The notes under the pieces were generated by a model. That model was not told where the DNA came from, searched no databases, and saw only the letters and a program-made list of their open reading frames with translations. The position numbers and the translations under genes are program-made. 64,000 nucleotides of DNA from Streptomyces sp. SN-593 (GTDB lineage Bacteria; Actinomycetota; Actinomycetes; Streptomycetales; Streptomycetaceae). The stretch is taken from assembly GCF_016756395.1 (NCBI RefSeq), contig NZ_AP018365.1:5025001-5089000 (forward strand), in the 5' to 3' direction. Of this stretch, positions 26,080 to 34,575 are shown one piece after another (the first letter of the stretch is position 1; each line of letters starts with the position of its first letter).

Positions 26080-27810
26080 GTGGCTGCAAGCACCGAGGCC
26101 GACTGGGTCTCCCGTTTCGCGGACGACGTCATCGCCGAGTCGGAGCGCCGCGCCCCCGGGAAACCCGTCGTCGTCGCGTCCGGGCTCAGCCCCTCCGGCC
26201 CGATCCACCTGGGGAACCTGCGCGAGGTCATGACCCCCCACCTCGTGGCCGACGAGATCCGCCGCCGCGGCATCGAGGTGCGCCACCTGATCTCCTGGGA
26301 CGACTACGACCGGTACCGCAAGGTGCCCCAGGGCATCCCGGGGGTCGACGACTCGTGGGCCGAGCACATCGGCCGGCCGCTGACGTCGGTGCCCGCCCCC
26401 GCCGGCTCCGCGCACCCGAACTGGGCCGAGCACTTCAGGTCCGCGATGGTCGACGCCCTCGCCGCCCTCGGTGTGGAGTTCGACGGGATCAGCCAGACCG
26501 AGCAGTACACCGCGGGCGCCTACCGGGACCAGGTGCTGCACGCCATGCGGCACCGCGCCGACATCGACGCGATCCTCGCCCAGTACCGCACGAAGAAGCC
26601 CGCGCCCGCCGCCAGGCAGGGCCAGAAGCCGGTCGACGACGCGGAACTGGCCGCCGCCGAGGGCTCGGGCGCCGCGGAGGAGGACGACGGCAGCGGCGCC
26701 GGCGCGGAGTACTTCCCGTACAAGCCGTACTGCGCGCGGTGCGGCAAGGACCTCACCACCGTCACCGCGTACGACGACGCGAGCACCGAGCTGACCTACA
26801 CCTGCGCCTGCGGCCACGGCGAGACGGTCCGGCTCGGCGAGTTCAACCGCGGCAAGCTGGTCTGGAAGGTCGACTGGCCGATGCGCTGGGCGTACGAGGG
26901 CGTGGTCTTCGAGCCGTCGGGTGTCGACCACTCCTCGCCGGGCTCGTCCTTCCAGGTCGGCGGCCAGATCGTCGGCCCGATCTTCGGCGGCGAGCAGCCG
27001 ATCGGGCCGATGTACGCGTTCGTCGGCATCTCCGGCATGGCCAAGATGTCCTCCTCCAAGGGCGGGGTGCCCACCCCCGGCGACGCCCTGAGGATCATGG
27101 AGCCGCAGATCCTGCGCTGGCTGTACGCCCGCCGCCGCCCCAACCAGTCCTTCAAGATCGCCTTCGACCAGGAGATCCAGCGGCTGTACGACGAGTGGGA
27201 CTCCCTGTCCCGCAAGGTCGCCGACGGCACCGTGCTCCCCGCCGACGCGGCGGCGTACGGCCGGGCGGTCGGCACCGCCCGCGGCGAGCTCCCGCGCACC
27301 GTCCGCCCGCTGCCCTACCGCACCCTGGCGTCGGTCGCCGACGTGACGGCGGGGGCCGAGGCGCAGACGCTGCGCATCCTCTCCGAACTCGACCCGGAGC
27401 ACCCGCTGACCTCGCTCGCCGAGGTGCGGCCCCGGCTGGACCGCGCCGAGGACTGGATCTCGACCTACGTCCCGGCCGAGCAGCGCACCGTGGTGCGCGA
27501 CCGGCCCGACACCGAGCGGCTCGCCGCCCTCGACGACGCCGACAGCGGCGCCCTGAAGCTCCTGCTCGACGGGTTGGAGGAGCACTGGTCGCTGGACGGC
27601 CTGACCACGCTGGTCTACGCGGTGCCGAAGATCCGGGCCGGACTCGCGCCCGACGCGAAGCCGACCCCCGAACTCAAGGCGGCCCAGCGGTCGTTCTTCG
27701 TGCTGCTGTACGAACTGCTGGTCGGCCGGGACACCGGCCCGCGGCTGCCCACCCTGCTGCTGGCCGTCGGCCAGGACCGGGTGCGGTCGCTGCTGGGCGG
27801 TGCTTCCTGA
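26080..27810 (+). CDS. lysS: class I lysyl-tRNA synthetase
   Basis: A 576-aa class I LysRS (archaeal/spirochaete type), unrelated in fold to the usual bacterial class II enzyme. The HIGH-like motif is SGLSPSGPIHLGNLRE near residue 35, and the KMSKS-type motif is GMAKMSSSKGG. A zinc-binding insert has CARCGKD and YTCACGH. An acidic Ala/Gly-rich insert (about residues 185-208) precedes it. The GTG at 26080 follows AAGAGG. Streptomyces genomes often keep both LysRS classes; the class II gene is not in this window. Confidence 0.95.
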   Translation: MAASTEADWVSRFADDVIAESERRAPGKPVVVASGLSPSGPIHLGNLREVMTPHLVADEIRRRGIEVRHLISWDDYDRYRKVPQGIPGVDDSWAEHIGRPLTSVPAPAGSAHPNWAEHFRSAMVDALAALGVEFDGISQTEQYTAGAYRDQVLHAMRHRADIDAILAQYRTKKPAPAARQGQKPVDDAELAAAEGSGAAEEDDGSGAGAEYFPYKPYCARCGKDLTTVTAYDDASTELTYTCACGHGETVRLGEFNRGKLVWKVDWPMRWAYEGVVFEPSGVDHSSPGSSFQVGGQIVGPIFGGEQPIGPMYAFVGISGMAKMSSSKGGVPTPGDALRIMEPQILRWLYARRRPNQSFKIAFDQEIQRLYDEWDSLSRKVADGTVLPADAAAYGRAVGTARGELPRTVRPLPYRTLASVADVTAGAEAQTLRILSELDPEHPLTSLAEVRPRLDRAEDWISTYVPAEQRTVVRDRPDTERLAALDDADSGALKLLLDGLEEHWSLDGLTTLVYAVPKIRAGLAPDAKPTPELKAAQRSFFVLLYELLVGRDTGPRLPTLLLAVGQDRVRSLLGGAS

Positions 27811-27912
27811 CCGGCCCGGGCTGAGCCGCACCCGGCGGCGAGGACGGAGAAGTCCGGACCGGACGCGGAGGACCGTGGCGGGGCGGACCGGGACGTCACC
27901 GGGTCCAGCGGA

Positions 27913-29688
27913 TCAGGGGATGTACTCGGTCTCCGCCTCGGAGGTGTAGCGGTAGCGCAGCTCGCGGTGCGCGGCGATCAGTTCGCGCTGCTCGGGCGCG
28001 GTGCCGCCGTACGCCTCCTCCAGCAGCCGGGCGAGCTGGCGGGCGTTGGGGAAGGTGCCCTGCTCCCGGACGTACTGCCGGTAGGCGGCGAAGTAGGCGT
28101 CCTCGACCGGCACGTCGTCGGGCAGGCGCAGGGTGCCCGACGGGTAGGTCGTGAGGTTCGGCTCCGGCTCGGCCCCGGGAGCCGGCCCGGACGCCGGGGC
28201 GGCGGCCTGCTGTGCGGCGGTACCGGGCTCCTCGGTGCGCTGACCGGGAAGGGCGAGGCCGCCGGGGGCGCCCTGCGCGCCGTCGACCGCGTCGGGCGCG
28301 GCGCCGTCGGTCCCCACACTGCCCAGCGGGCGGGTGCGGTTCGGCCCGTTCGGCACCATCACCTGCGGCTGCTGCGGACCGTCCGTCGCGGGGGCGCCCA
28401 CCGGCGCCCGGCCCTGCTCCGAGGTGTCCTGGCCGGGCCCCTCCGGCCCGGCGCCCTGCTGGGCCGCGTACTCCTGCTGCGCTGCGAACGCCTGTTGGGC
28501 TGCGAACGCCTGTTGGGCTGCGAACGCCTGCTGCGCCGCGTACTCCTGCTGGGGGTCGTACCCCGGCTCGCCGTACGGCGCGGGGTAGGGGTGGCCCTGG
28601 GCGGCGGCCCGCTGCGCGGCGAACCAGGGGCTGTGGTGCGGCGCGCCCTGCCAGTCGCCCTGCTGGGAGATCTGCTGCTCCAGCAGTTGGCGCTCGTAGA
28701 GCTGCCGCTCGTACTCCTGCGCCTGGGCCAGCGCCAGGTCGAAGTCGTCGTCGAGGTCGGCCGGCGGGCTGTCCGCCTGTTCGGCTCCGCCTGCCCCGCC
28801 TGCCCCGCCTGCCGCGGTCGGCGCCTGCTCCGCGGCGCCCTGCCCGCCGGCGGTCCGCCCGCCCGGAACCTGCTCGCCGCGGACCTGTTCGCCGGAGCCC
28901 TGGCCGTCGGCCGCGCCGCCGTCCGGGGCCGGCGCACCCGCTCCGGCCGCGTCCCCGGACGCCGCCGGCCCGGCCGTCAACTGCTTGGCCGCGGGCATCA
29001 CGTCGATCCCGGCCGCCTCCAGGCCCGCGCCGGCCGTCTCGGACAGCGGCACGCCGTAACGGGCCAGCCGCAGCGGCATGATGGCCTCGACCGGGGCACG
29101 GCGCCGCCACGCGATGCCGTAGCGGGCCCGCAGCCGGGCCCGGTAGACCAGCCGGTCCTGCTCGCGCCGGATGACCTCCTCGTAGGAGCGCAGCTCCCAC
29201 AGCTTCATCCGCCGCCACAGCCGGAAGGTCGGCACCGGGGCGAGCAGCCAGCGGGTGATGCGCACGCCCTCCATGTGCCGGTCGGCGGTGATGTCGGCGA
29301 TCCGGCCGATCGCGTGCCGGGCAGCCTCGACCGCCACCACGAACAGCACCGGGATGATCGCGTGCATCCCGACGCCGAGCGGGTCGGGCCAGGCCGCGGC
29401 GCCGTTGAAGGCGATGGTGGCGGCGGTGAGCAGCCAGGCGGTCTGCCGCAGCAGCGGGAAGGGGATGCGCAGCCAGGTCAGCAGCAGGTCGAGCGAGAGC
29501 AGGACGACGATCCCGGCGTCCACGCCGATCGGGAAGACGTTGGCGAACCAGCCGAAGCCCTTGTGCAGGGCGAGCGTGCGCACGGCGGCGTACGAACCGG
29601 CGAAACCGATCCCGGCGATCACCACGGCACCGGAGACGACGATGCCTATCAGTATCCGGTGAGTCCGGGTCAAACGTATCGCGGCCAC
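27913..29688 (-). CDS. DUF2637 membrane protein with long Q/A-rich tail
   Basis: About 591 aa. The first 140 residues carry roughly four transmembrane helices (RILIGIVVSGAVVIAGIGFA, then further ones through AIIPVLFVVAVEAARHA), matching DUF2637, a family related to SpdB-like spread proteins and usually linked to actinobacterial plasmids or developmental loci. A cytoplasmic region with RITRWLLAPVPTFRLW and basic stretches follows. The central tail is low complexity and includes the hexapeptide AQQAFA repeated three times (around 28480-28550). GTG 29688 is chosen, with GAGGGG upstream; a longer frame to 29805 exists. Confidence 0.78.
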   Translation of the reverse strand: MAAIRLTRTHRILIGIVVSGAVVIAGIGFAGSYAAVRTLALHKGFGWFANVFPIGVDAGIVVLLSLDLLLTWLRIPFPLLRQTAWLLTAATIAFNGAAAWPDPLGVGMHAIIPVLFVVAVEAARHAIGRIADITADRHMEGVRITRWLLAPVPTFRLWRRMKLWELRSYEEVIRREQDRLVYRARLRARYGIAWRRRAPVEAIMPLRLARYGVPLSETAGAGLEAAGIDVMPAAKQLTAGPAASGDAAGAGAPAPDGGAADGQGSGEQVRGEQVPGGRTAGGQGAAEQAPTAAGGAGGAGGAEQADSPPADLDDDFDLALAQAQEYERQLYERQLLEQQISQQGDWQGAPHHSPWFAAQRAAAQGHPYPAPYGEPGYDPQQEYAAQQAFAAQQAFAAQQAFAAQQEYAAQQGAGPEGPGQDTSEQGRAPVGAPATDGPQQPQVMVPNGPNRTRPLGSVGTDGAAPDAVDGAQGAPGGLALPGQRTEEPGTAAQQAAAPASGPAPGAEPEPNLTTYPSGTLRLPDDVPVEDAYFAAYRQYVREQGTFPNARQLARLLEEAYGGTAPEQRELIAAHRELRYRYTSEAETEYIP

Positions 29689-29909
29689 CCGCGGCCCCTC
29701 CTGCTGCTCGGCACCTCTCCCCGTGAACTGGCCGCCCCAGAGTGCCACATGCGGGTGCCGTCGGCGGGACCGGTGGACGCCCCGAGCCCGCTCGCGGTCG
29801 GACAAACGTACGGATAGGGGGCCGGTGAGGCCGAGTTGTTACGCGTGCTGCCGCTGCCGCTGGCACCGGCGTCGTCGGCGCCGTCGTATCGGCCGCCGTC
29901 GCGGTGGCG

Positions 29910-30638
29910 TCAGGCGTTGGCGGCGGCGATCGCGGCGACCACGTCCTTCGCAGCCTGCTGCGCGTCGCCGTCCACGGTCTTCGCGCTCGGGTTCTTCTTG
30001 CCCTCCAGCCCGGCGCCGTCGTACTCGACGAGCACGACGACGTTGCCGGTGCGGACCACCACGGAGTCGTTCTGCGACTTGACCTTCGACACGATCGTCC
30101 AGCCGCTGATCGACCTGGCCTCGTCGCCCACCCCGGTCACGCCGGTGGCGGTGGTGCCGGCGGTCTTCTCGGCCGCGGAGACCGCGTCGGTGAACCGCTG
30201 GTGCGCCTGGAGGTCGGCGGCGCCGAGGGCGGCCGAGGAGTCGTACCGCTCCAGGCTGACCGACAGCCAGCGGTACTGGAAACCGTCCGTGCCGTTGCCG
30301 GTCCAGGAGCAGCCGCTGCGCGAGCCGCCGGTGTCGGCGGTGTCCGTCGCGGTGCCGCCGCTGTGCTTGGCCTTCGGCACCAGCTTGGTGACCGTGTCCT
30401 TCGTCACCGTGGAGCAGGGCGACGGCAGCGTCGTGAACCGCGCGGGCGCCAGCGGGGGGGTGGTGGTGGCGCTCGGGGCCGCCGAGGCGGAGCCGTCCTT
30501 GCCGCCGTCCGCGTCCGAGTCGGAGCCGGACGAGCCCCCGGAGCCCGAGGAGCAGCCGGCCACCAGCAGGGCGGGCACGGCGGCGCCGGCGAGCAGCACG
30601 GCCAGGCGGCGCTTGGAGGGGCGTCGGCGTCGTTCCAT
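29910..30638 (-). CDS. DUF3558-family lipoprotein (first of tandem pair)
   Basis: A 242-aa secreted lipoprotein. The signal peptide ends in the lipobox LLVAGCSSGSGG with lipidation Cys about residue 29, followed by a Ser/Gly/Asp linker. The globular part (PCSTVTKDTVTKLVPKAK, then CSWTGNGTDGFQYRWLSVSL) fits DUF3558, which has a disulfide-linked small alpha/beta fold of unknown function in actinobacteria. GAAGGA precedes the ATG. It shares strand and fold with the next gene, so the pair probably arose by duplication. Confidence 0.85.
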   Translation of the reverse strand: MERRRRPSKRRLAVLLAGAAVPALLVAGCSSGSGGSSGSDSDADGGKDGSASAAPSATTTPPLAPARFTTLPSPCSTVTKDTVTKLVPKAKHSGGTATDTADTGGSRSGCSWTGNGTDGFQYRWLSVSLERYDSSAALGAADLQAHQRFTDAVSAAEKTAGTTATGVTGVGDEARSISGWTIVSKVKSQNDSVVVRTGNVVVLVEYDGAGLEGKKNPSAKTVDGDAQQAAKDVVAAIAAANA

Positions 30639-30727
30639 GGTCTCGGGTCCTTCGGCAGCGGGGGTGGTCGGCCGGTTCGGCCCACCACCCTAAGGGGTCG
30701 CGGCGCGGGCCCGGCCCGCGCCGCGGT

Positions 30728-31594
30728 TCAGCCCTCGACCTTGTGCTGGAGGTCGCCCGCCACCTTCTCGGCGTCCTTCTGCAGGTCAGCGCTCTTCGGT
30801 GGCTGCGCGTCAGTGGCCGACGACTGCGTGTAGGTGACGGTCGCCAGCACGTTCGCGGTGCGGAAGACCAGCGTCACCGTGCGGCTCGAACCCTTCCCGG
30901 GTGTCTTGGCCACGTCGTTGATGAATGCGGCGTTCCCCACACCCGACAGCAGGCGCGGGGCGAGGCCGGCGCTGTCCGTGCCGGTGTTCTCCCCGTCGCC
31001 GGAGCCGGCCGCGTCGGTCGGACCGGAGGACGGGGTGCCGGAGCCCGAGGCCGCGTCGTCCGCGTCGTCGCCGGAGCCCCCGCCGGAACCGCCGCCCGTG
31101 GCCGTCGGGGTCGCGCTCGCCGACGAACCGCCGGGCGGGGTGAGCGGGATGGAGGCGGCCTGCGCCTTCTTGTCGAAGTCCGTCGTGGCCTGCGCCTCGT
31201 CGCTGACCGAGGGGTTGTAGGACACCACGCGGACCAGGCTCAGGTTCAGCGAGCGCGTGGTGCCGTCGGCGGCCTTCGCCTTCCACGAGCAGCCGACCAG
31301 CCGGTCGATGTCGTAGGTCAGGGACTCGGTGCCGGAGTAGTCCGCCAGGCCCGGGACCAGCTTCTTCAGCGAGTCCGCGTCGACCGAGGTGCACGGCTGC
31401 GGCAGGGTCTGGTACTTGCCGGGCGGTGCCGAGGCGGCGCTGTCGCCCCCGACCAGCCCGGTCTTCCCGTCCTTGTCCGCGCCGTCGGACGAGCCGGTTC
31501 CGGTGCACGCGCTGAGGACGGCGACCGCGACCGCGGTCAGCACCGCCCCGGCGGCGAGCGGCAGCCTTCGTGTCGACGGCAACGTGGACCGCAC
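30728..31594 (-). CDS. DUF3558-family lipoprotein (second of tandem pair)
   Basis: A 288-aa lipoprotein with lipobox AVLSACTGTG after a basic, hydrophobic signal (RRLPLAAGAVLTAVAVAVL). Its mature domain (QPCTSVDADSLKKLVPGL, CSWKAKAADGTTRSLNLSL) parallels the neighbouring DUF3558 protein. It carries a Ser/Gly/Asp-rich insert around residues 150-195. GTG 31594 is chosen because AAGGGG lies upstream; the frame extends to 31813 but the added N-terminus has no signal features. It is divergent from rtcB. Confidence 0.83.
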   Translation of the reverse strand: MRSTLPSTRRLPLAAGAVLTAVAVAVLSACTGTGSSDGADKDGKTGLVGGDSAASAPPGKYQTLPQPCTSVDADSLKKLVPGLADYSGTESLTYDIDRLVGCSWKAKAADGTTRSLNLSLVRVVSYNPSVSDEAQATTDFDKKAQAASIPLTPPGGSSASATPTATGGGSGGGSGDDADDAASGSGTPSSGPTDAAGSGDGENTGTDSAGLAPRLLSGVGNAAFINDVAKTPGKGSSRTVTLVFRTANVLATVTYTQSSATDAQPPKSADLQKDAEKVAGDLQHKVEG

Positions 31595-31892
31595 CGGCCG
31601 GACCCCTTTCGTCGTTCCTCGCGGTAATTCCTTGGCGCATACGAGCGAGCCTTGGACACAATGTCTATCGCACCCGGGGCCGAAACCGCCCGTCGGGGCG
31701 GTGCGCCGGACGGCCCCGCGAGCCCGTCGGTACGGCCCCGCCGCCCTGCCGTGCGCGTCCTCGCGGACCCGGGCGGAGCGCGCCCGCAACCCGTTCTTCG
31801 TATTGTCGCTCAATTACCTGTGTCGCTCTCCGCACGGAAATCCGCGCCGGAACCGCACCACCGCCTGTCCGTACCGCCATCGGGGGGAATCC

Positions 31893-33086
31893 ATGTCGTA
31901 CACCGAGCTGCCGGGCGTCCACGTACCGATCCGGATGTGGGCCGATCCCGCGTCCGTCGAGCACGGCGCCCTCCAGCAGTTGCGCAACGTCTCCTCGCTG
32001 CCCTGGGTCAAGGGCCTCGCGGTCATGCCCGACGTGCACTACGGCAAGGGCGCGACGGTCGGCTCGGTCATCGCGATGCACGGCGCGGTCTGCCCGGCGG
32101 CGGTCGGCGTCGACATCGGCTGCGGCATGAGCGCGGTCAGGACCTCGCTGCGGGCGGGCGACCTCCCGGGCGACCTGTCCCGGCTGCGGACGAAGATCGA
32201 GCAGGCCATCCCGGTCGGCCGCGGCATGCACGCGGACCCGGTGGACCCGCGCTCGGTCCACGGCTTCCGCACCGCGGGCTGGTCCGACTTCTGGTCCCGC
32301 TTCGACGGCCTCGCCGACGCGGTGAAGTTCCGCGCCGAGCGCGCGGCCCAGCAGATGGGCACGCTGGGGTCGGGCAACCACTTCGTCGAACTGTGCACGG
32401 ACACGTCCGACGCGGTGTGGCTCATGCTGCACTCGGGCTCCCGAAACATCGGCAAGGAACTCGCCGAGCACCACATCGGGGTCGCCCAGGGCCTGTCGCA
32501 CAACAAGGGCCTGGTCGACCGCGACCTCGCGGTCTTCGTCGCCGACACCCCGCAGATGGCCGCCTACCGCAACGACCTGTTCTGGGCGCAGGAGTACGCC
32601 AAGCACAACCGTGCGGTGATGATGGCCCTGTTCCAGGGCGTGGTCGCCAAGGAGTTCAAGAAGGCCCGGCCCACCTTCGAACAGGTCATCTCCTGCCACC
32701 ACAACTACGTGGCCGAGGAGCGGTACGACGGGATGGACCTGCTCGTCACCCGCAAGGGCGCGATCCGCGCGGGGAGCGGCGAGTACGGCATCATCCCCGG
32801 CTCCATGGGCACCGGTTCGTACATCGTGCGGGGGCTCGGCAACGGCGCGGCGTTCAACTCCGCCTCCCACGGCGCGGGCCGCCGGATGAGCCGGAGCGCG
32901 GCGAAGAGGCGCTTCACCGTCCGGGACCTCGCCGAGCAGACCCGCGGCGTGGAGTGCCGCAAGGACTCCGGCGTGGTGGACGAGATCCCGGGCGCGTACA
33001 AGCCGATCGAGCAGGTGATGGAACAGCAGCGCGACCTGGTCGAGGTGGTGGCGAAGCTCAAGCAGGTCGTCTGCGTCAAGGGCTGA
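31893..33086 (+). CDS. rtcB: RNA ligase RtcB
   Basis: A 397-aa GTP-dependent tRNA/RNA 3'-phosphate ligase. Manganese and guanylate residues are present: MPDVHYGKGATVGS, AAVGVDIGCGMSAVR with the metal Cys, TLGSGNHFVEL, LHSGSRNIGKE, and the guanylylated His in SASHGAGRRMSR. The last segment GVVDEIPGAYKPIEQVMEQQ is the usual RtcB end. ATG 31893 follows GGGGGGA. No archease gene is adjacent. In bacteria RtcB repairs cleaved RNA, and the same is inferred here. Confidence 0.95.
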   Translation: MSYTELPGVHVPIRMWADPASVEHGALQQLRNVSSLPWVKGLAVMPDVHYGKGATVGSVIAMHGAVCPAAVGVDIGCGMSAVRTSLRAGDLPGDLSRLRTKIEQAIPVGRGMHADPVDPRSVHGFRTAGWSDFWSRFDGLADAVKFRAERAAQQMGTLGSGNHFVELCTDTSDAVWLMLHSGSRNIGKELAEHHIGVAQGLSHNKGLVDRDLAVFVADTPQMAAYRNDLFWAQEYAKHNRAVMMALFQGVVAKEFKKARPTFEQVISCHHNYVAEERYDGMDLLVTRKGAIRAGSGEYGIIPGSMGTGSYIVRGLGNGAAFNSASHGAGRRMSRSAAKRRFTVRDLAEQTRGVECRKDSGVVDEIPGAYKPIEQVMEQQRDLVEVVAKLKQVVCVKG

Positions 33087-33155
33087 CCCGCCCGGTGCCG
33101 CCCGTGCCCGGTGCCGCCCGCGCCCGGGGGCGCCGGGCGGCGTGGGCGGCGTGGG

Positions 33156-33920
33156 TCAGTGTTCGCGGTGGACCTTGGAGTTGCTGGCCTGGGCGCGGGG
33201 GCGCAGGACCAGGAGGTCGACGTTGACGTGGGCGGGGCGGGTGACGGCCCAGGCGACGGTGTCCGCGACGTCGTCGGCGGTGAGGGGCTCGGCCACGCCG
33301 GCGTAGACGGCCTCGGCGCGGGCGGAGTCCCCGCGGAAGCGGGTGAGCGAGAACTCCTCGGTCCTCACCATGCCGGGGGCGATCTCGATCACCCGCACCG
33401 GCCGGCCGTTGAGTTCCAGGCGCAGCGTCTCGGCGATGACGTGGGCGCCGTGCTTCGCCGCCACGTAGCCGCCGCCTCCCTCGTAGGTGGCCAGCCCGGC
33501 GGTCGAGGAGAGCACCACCACGGTGCCGTCGCCGGAGGCGGTCAGCGCCGGCAGCAGCGCCTGGGTCACGTGGAGCACGCCGAGCACGTTGACCTCGTAC
33601 ATGGTGCGCCAGTCGGCCGGGTCGGCGGTGGCGACCGGGTCGGTGCCGAGCGCGCCGCCCGCGTTGTTGACCAGGACGTGCAGCGGGGGGAGGGCGTCGA
33701 GCGAGGCGGCGAAGGCGTCCACCGCGGCGCGGTCGGTGACGTCGAGGGCGTGGACGGAGGCGCTGCGGCCGGAGGCGGTCAACTCCTCGGCCAGCGCGGT
33801 CAGCCGGTCGGTGCGGCGGGCGGCGAGGGCGACGTGGTAGCCGGCCTCGGCGAGCCTGCGGGCGGTCGCGGCGCCGATGCCGCTGCTCGCACCGGTGACC
33901 ACTGCGGTACGGGAAGTCAT
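33156..33920 (-). CDS. short-chain dehydrogenase/reductase
   Basis: A 254-aa classical SDR with TGASSGIGAATARRLAE (cofactor-binding GxxxGxG), NNAGGAL, a catalytic Ser in VVLSSTAGLATYEG, and the YVAAKHGA Tyr-x3-Lys. An Arg-Arg pair after strand 2 (ALAARRTDRLTAL) suggests NADP(H). It resembles the YdfG/serine-dehydrogenase-like group. The substrate is unknown. It is monocistronic and convergent with rtcB. Confidence 0.88.
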   Translation of the reverse strand: MTSRTAVVTGASSGIGAATARRLAEAGYHVALAARRTDRLTALAEELTASGRSASVHALDVTDRAAVDAFAASLDALPPLHVLVNNAGGALGTDPVATADPADWRTMYEVNVLGVLHVTQALLPALTASGDGTVVVLSSTAGLATYEGGGGYVAAKHGAHVIAETLRLELNGRPVRVIEIAPGMVRTEEFSLTRFRGDSARAEAVYAGVAEPLTADDVADTVAWAVTRPAHVNVDLLVLRPRAQASNSKVHREH

Positions 33921-34575
33921 GTCGCGCTGCCTTTCGGACGGTCCTGCTGCTGAAGCCGGAGGGCGCGCCGGGCGCGTGGGGGCCGTACCTGTCCGGTCCC
34001 CGCCCGCCCGGCTCCTTCCTGATCAGCATAGGTGGGGCCGTCCCGGGCCGTCCCGGGTCCCTCACGCGGCCGCGTCGAGCGCCCGCAGTGTCACCCGCTG
34101 GTCGAAGGCGAGCCGGGGCGACCGTCGTCACGCACATCAGCGGCGCGCGGGCTGTGTGCGCGCCGGCGGGGGCGCGGTGCCGCGGGGCCGGTCCGGTGTC
34201 GGTCCGCGGGAGTGCCCCGGTGGTTGCCATGACCCGGGTTCCCGTCCGCCGGGGTGCCGTCGGCAGAGCCGGACGTCCGGAGGCGGGGAGGGCATCTGTC
34301 ATGTCCCGACCCCCGCGCCCCGCCTGCCCCGCGCACCTCCCAGCAGCAGCCCGGAACCCTCCCGGGGAGCGCCCCCGGCGTCCCTCCCGCCTCCTCCGCC
34401 ACGGGCGTCCGGCCGCAATGACTTCAACGTGCGCCGCAAGAACTCAACATCCAGGCGTACGTGTTCGCCATTTATGAGAAATAGCTGTGCAGGAATCTTG
34501 TGGCGGTGGATCGGGCCGCCCTACTGTCACCTCACCGTTCAGCCCTCGACAGACACCGAGAGAAACGAGCTAGCG
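33921..34575. other. 655-bp gap without a recognised gene
   Basis: I find no supported gene. On the minus strand, 34063-34131 reads as a short stretch ending LAFDQRVTLRALDAAA and a stop, which looks like the C-terminus of a lost gene, but the frame is closed upstream. From about 34420 to 34500 the base composition becomes AT-richer, and this marks the promoter region of the secreted glycosidase. Confidence 0.5.
34498..34527 (+). promoter_or_regulatory. candidate promoter of the secreted glycosidase
   Basis: TTGTGG (34498-34503) and TACTGT (34522-34527) are separated by 18 bp, about 50 bp upstream of the gene start. It is a reasonable housekeeping-type promoter by eye, not tested. Confidence 0.35.

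Noticed and set aside
34063..34131. Short minus-strand coding-like remnant ending LAFDQRVTLRALDAAA.
   Set aside because: Only about 22 codons long with a stop just upstream; too short to call a pseudogene with confidence.
34091..34402. 103-codon minus-strand frame in the gap before the glycosidase.
   Set aside because: Low-complexity Gly/Pro/Arg composition, no ribosome-binding site, no recognisable domain.
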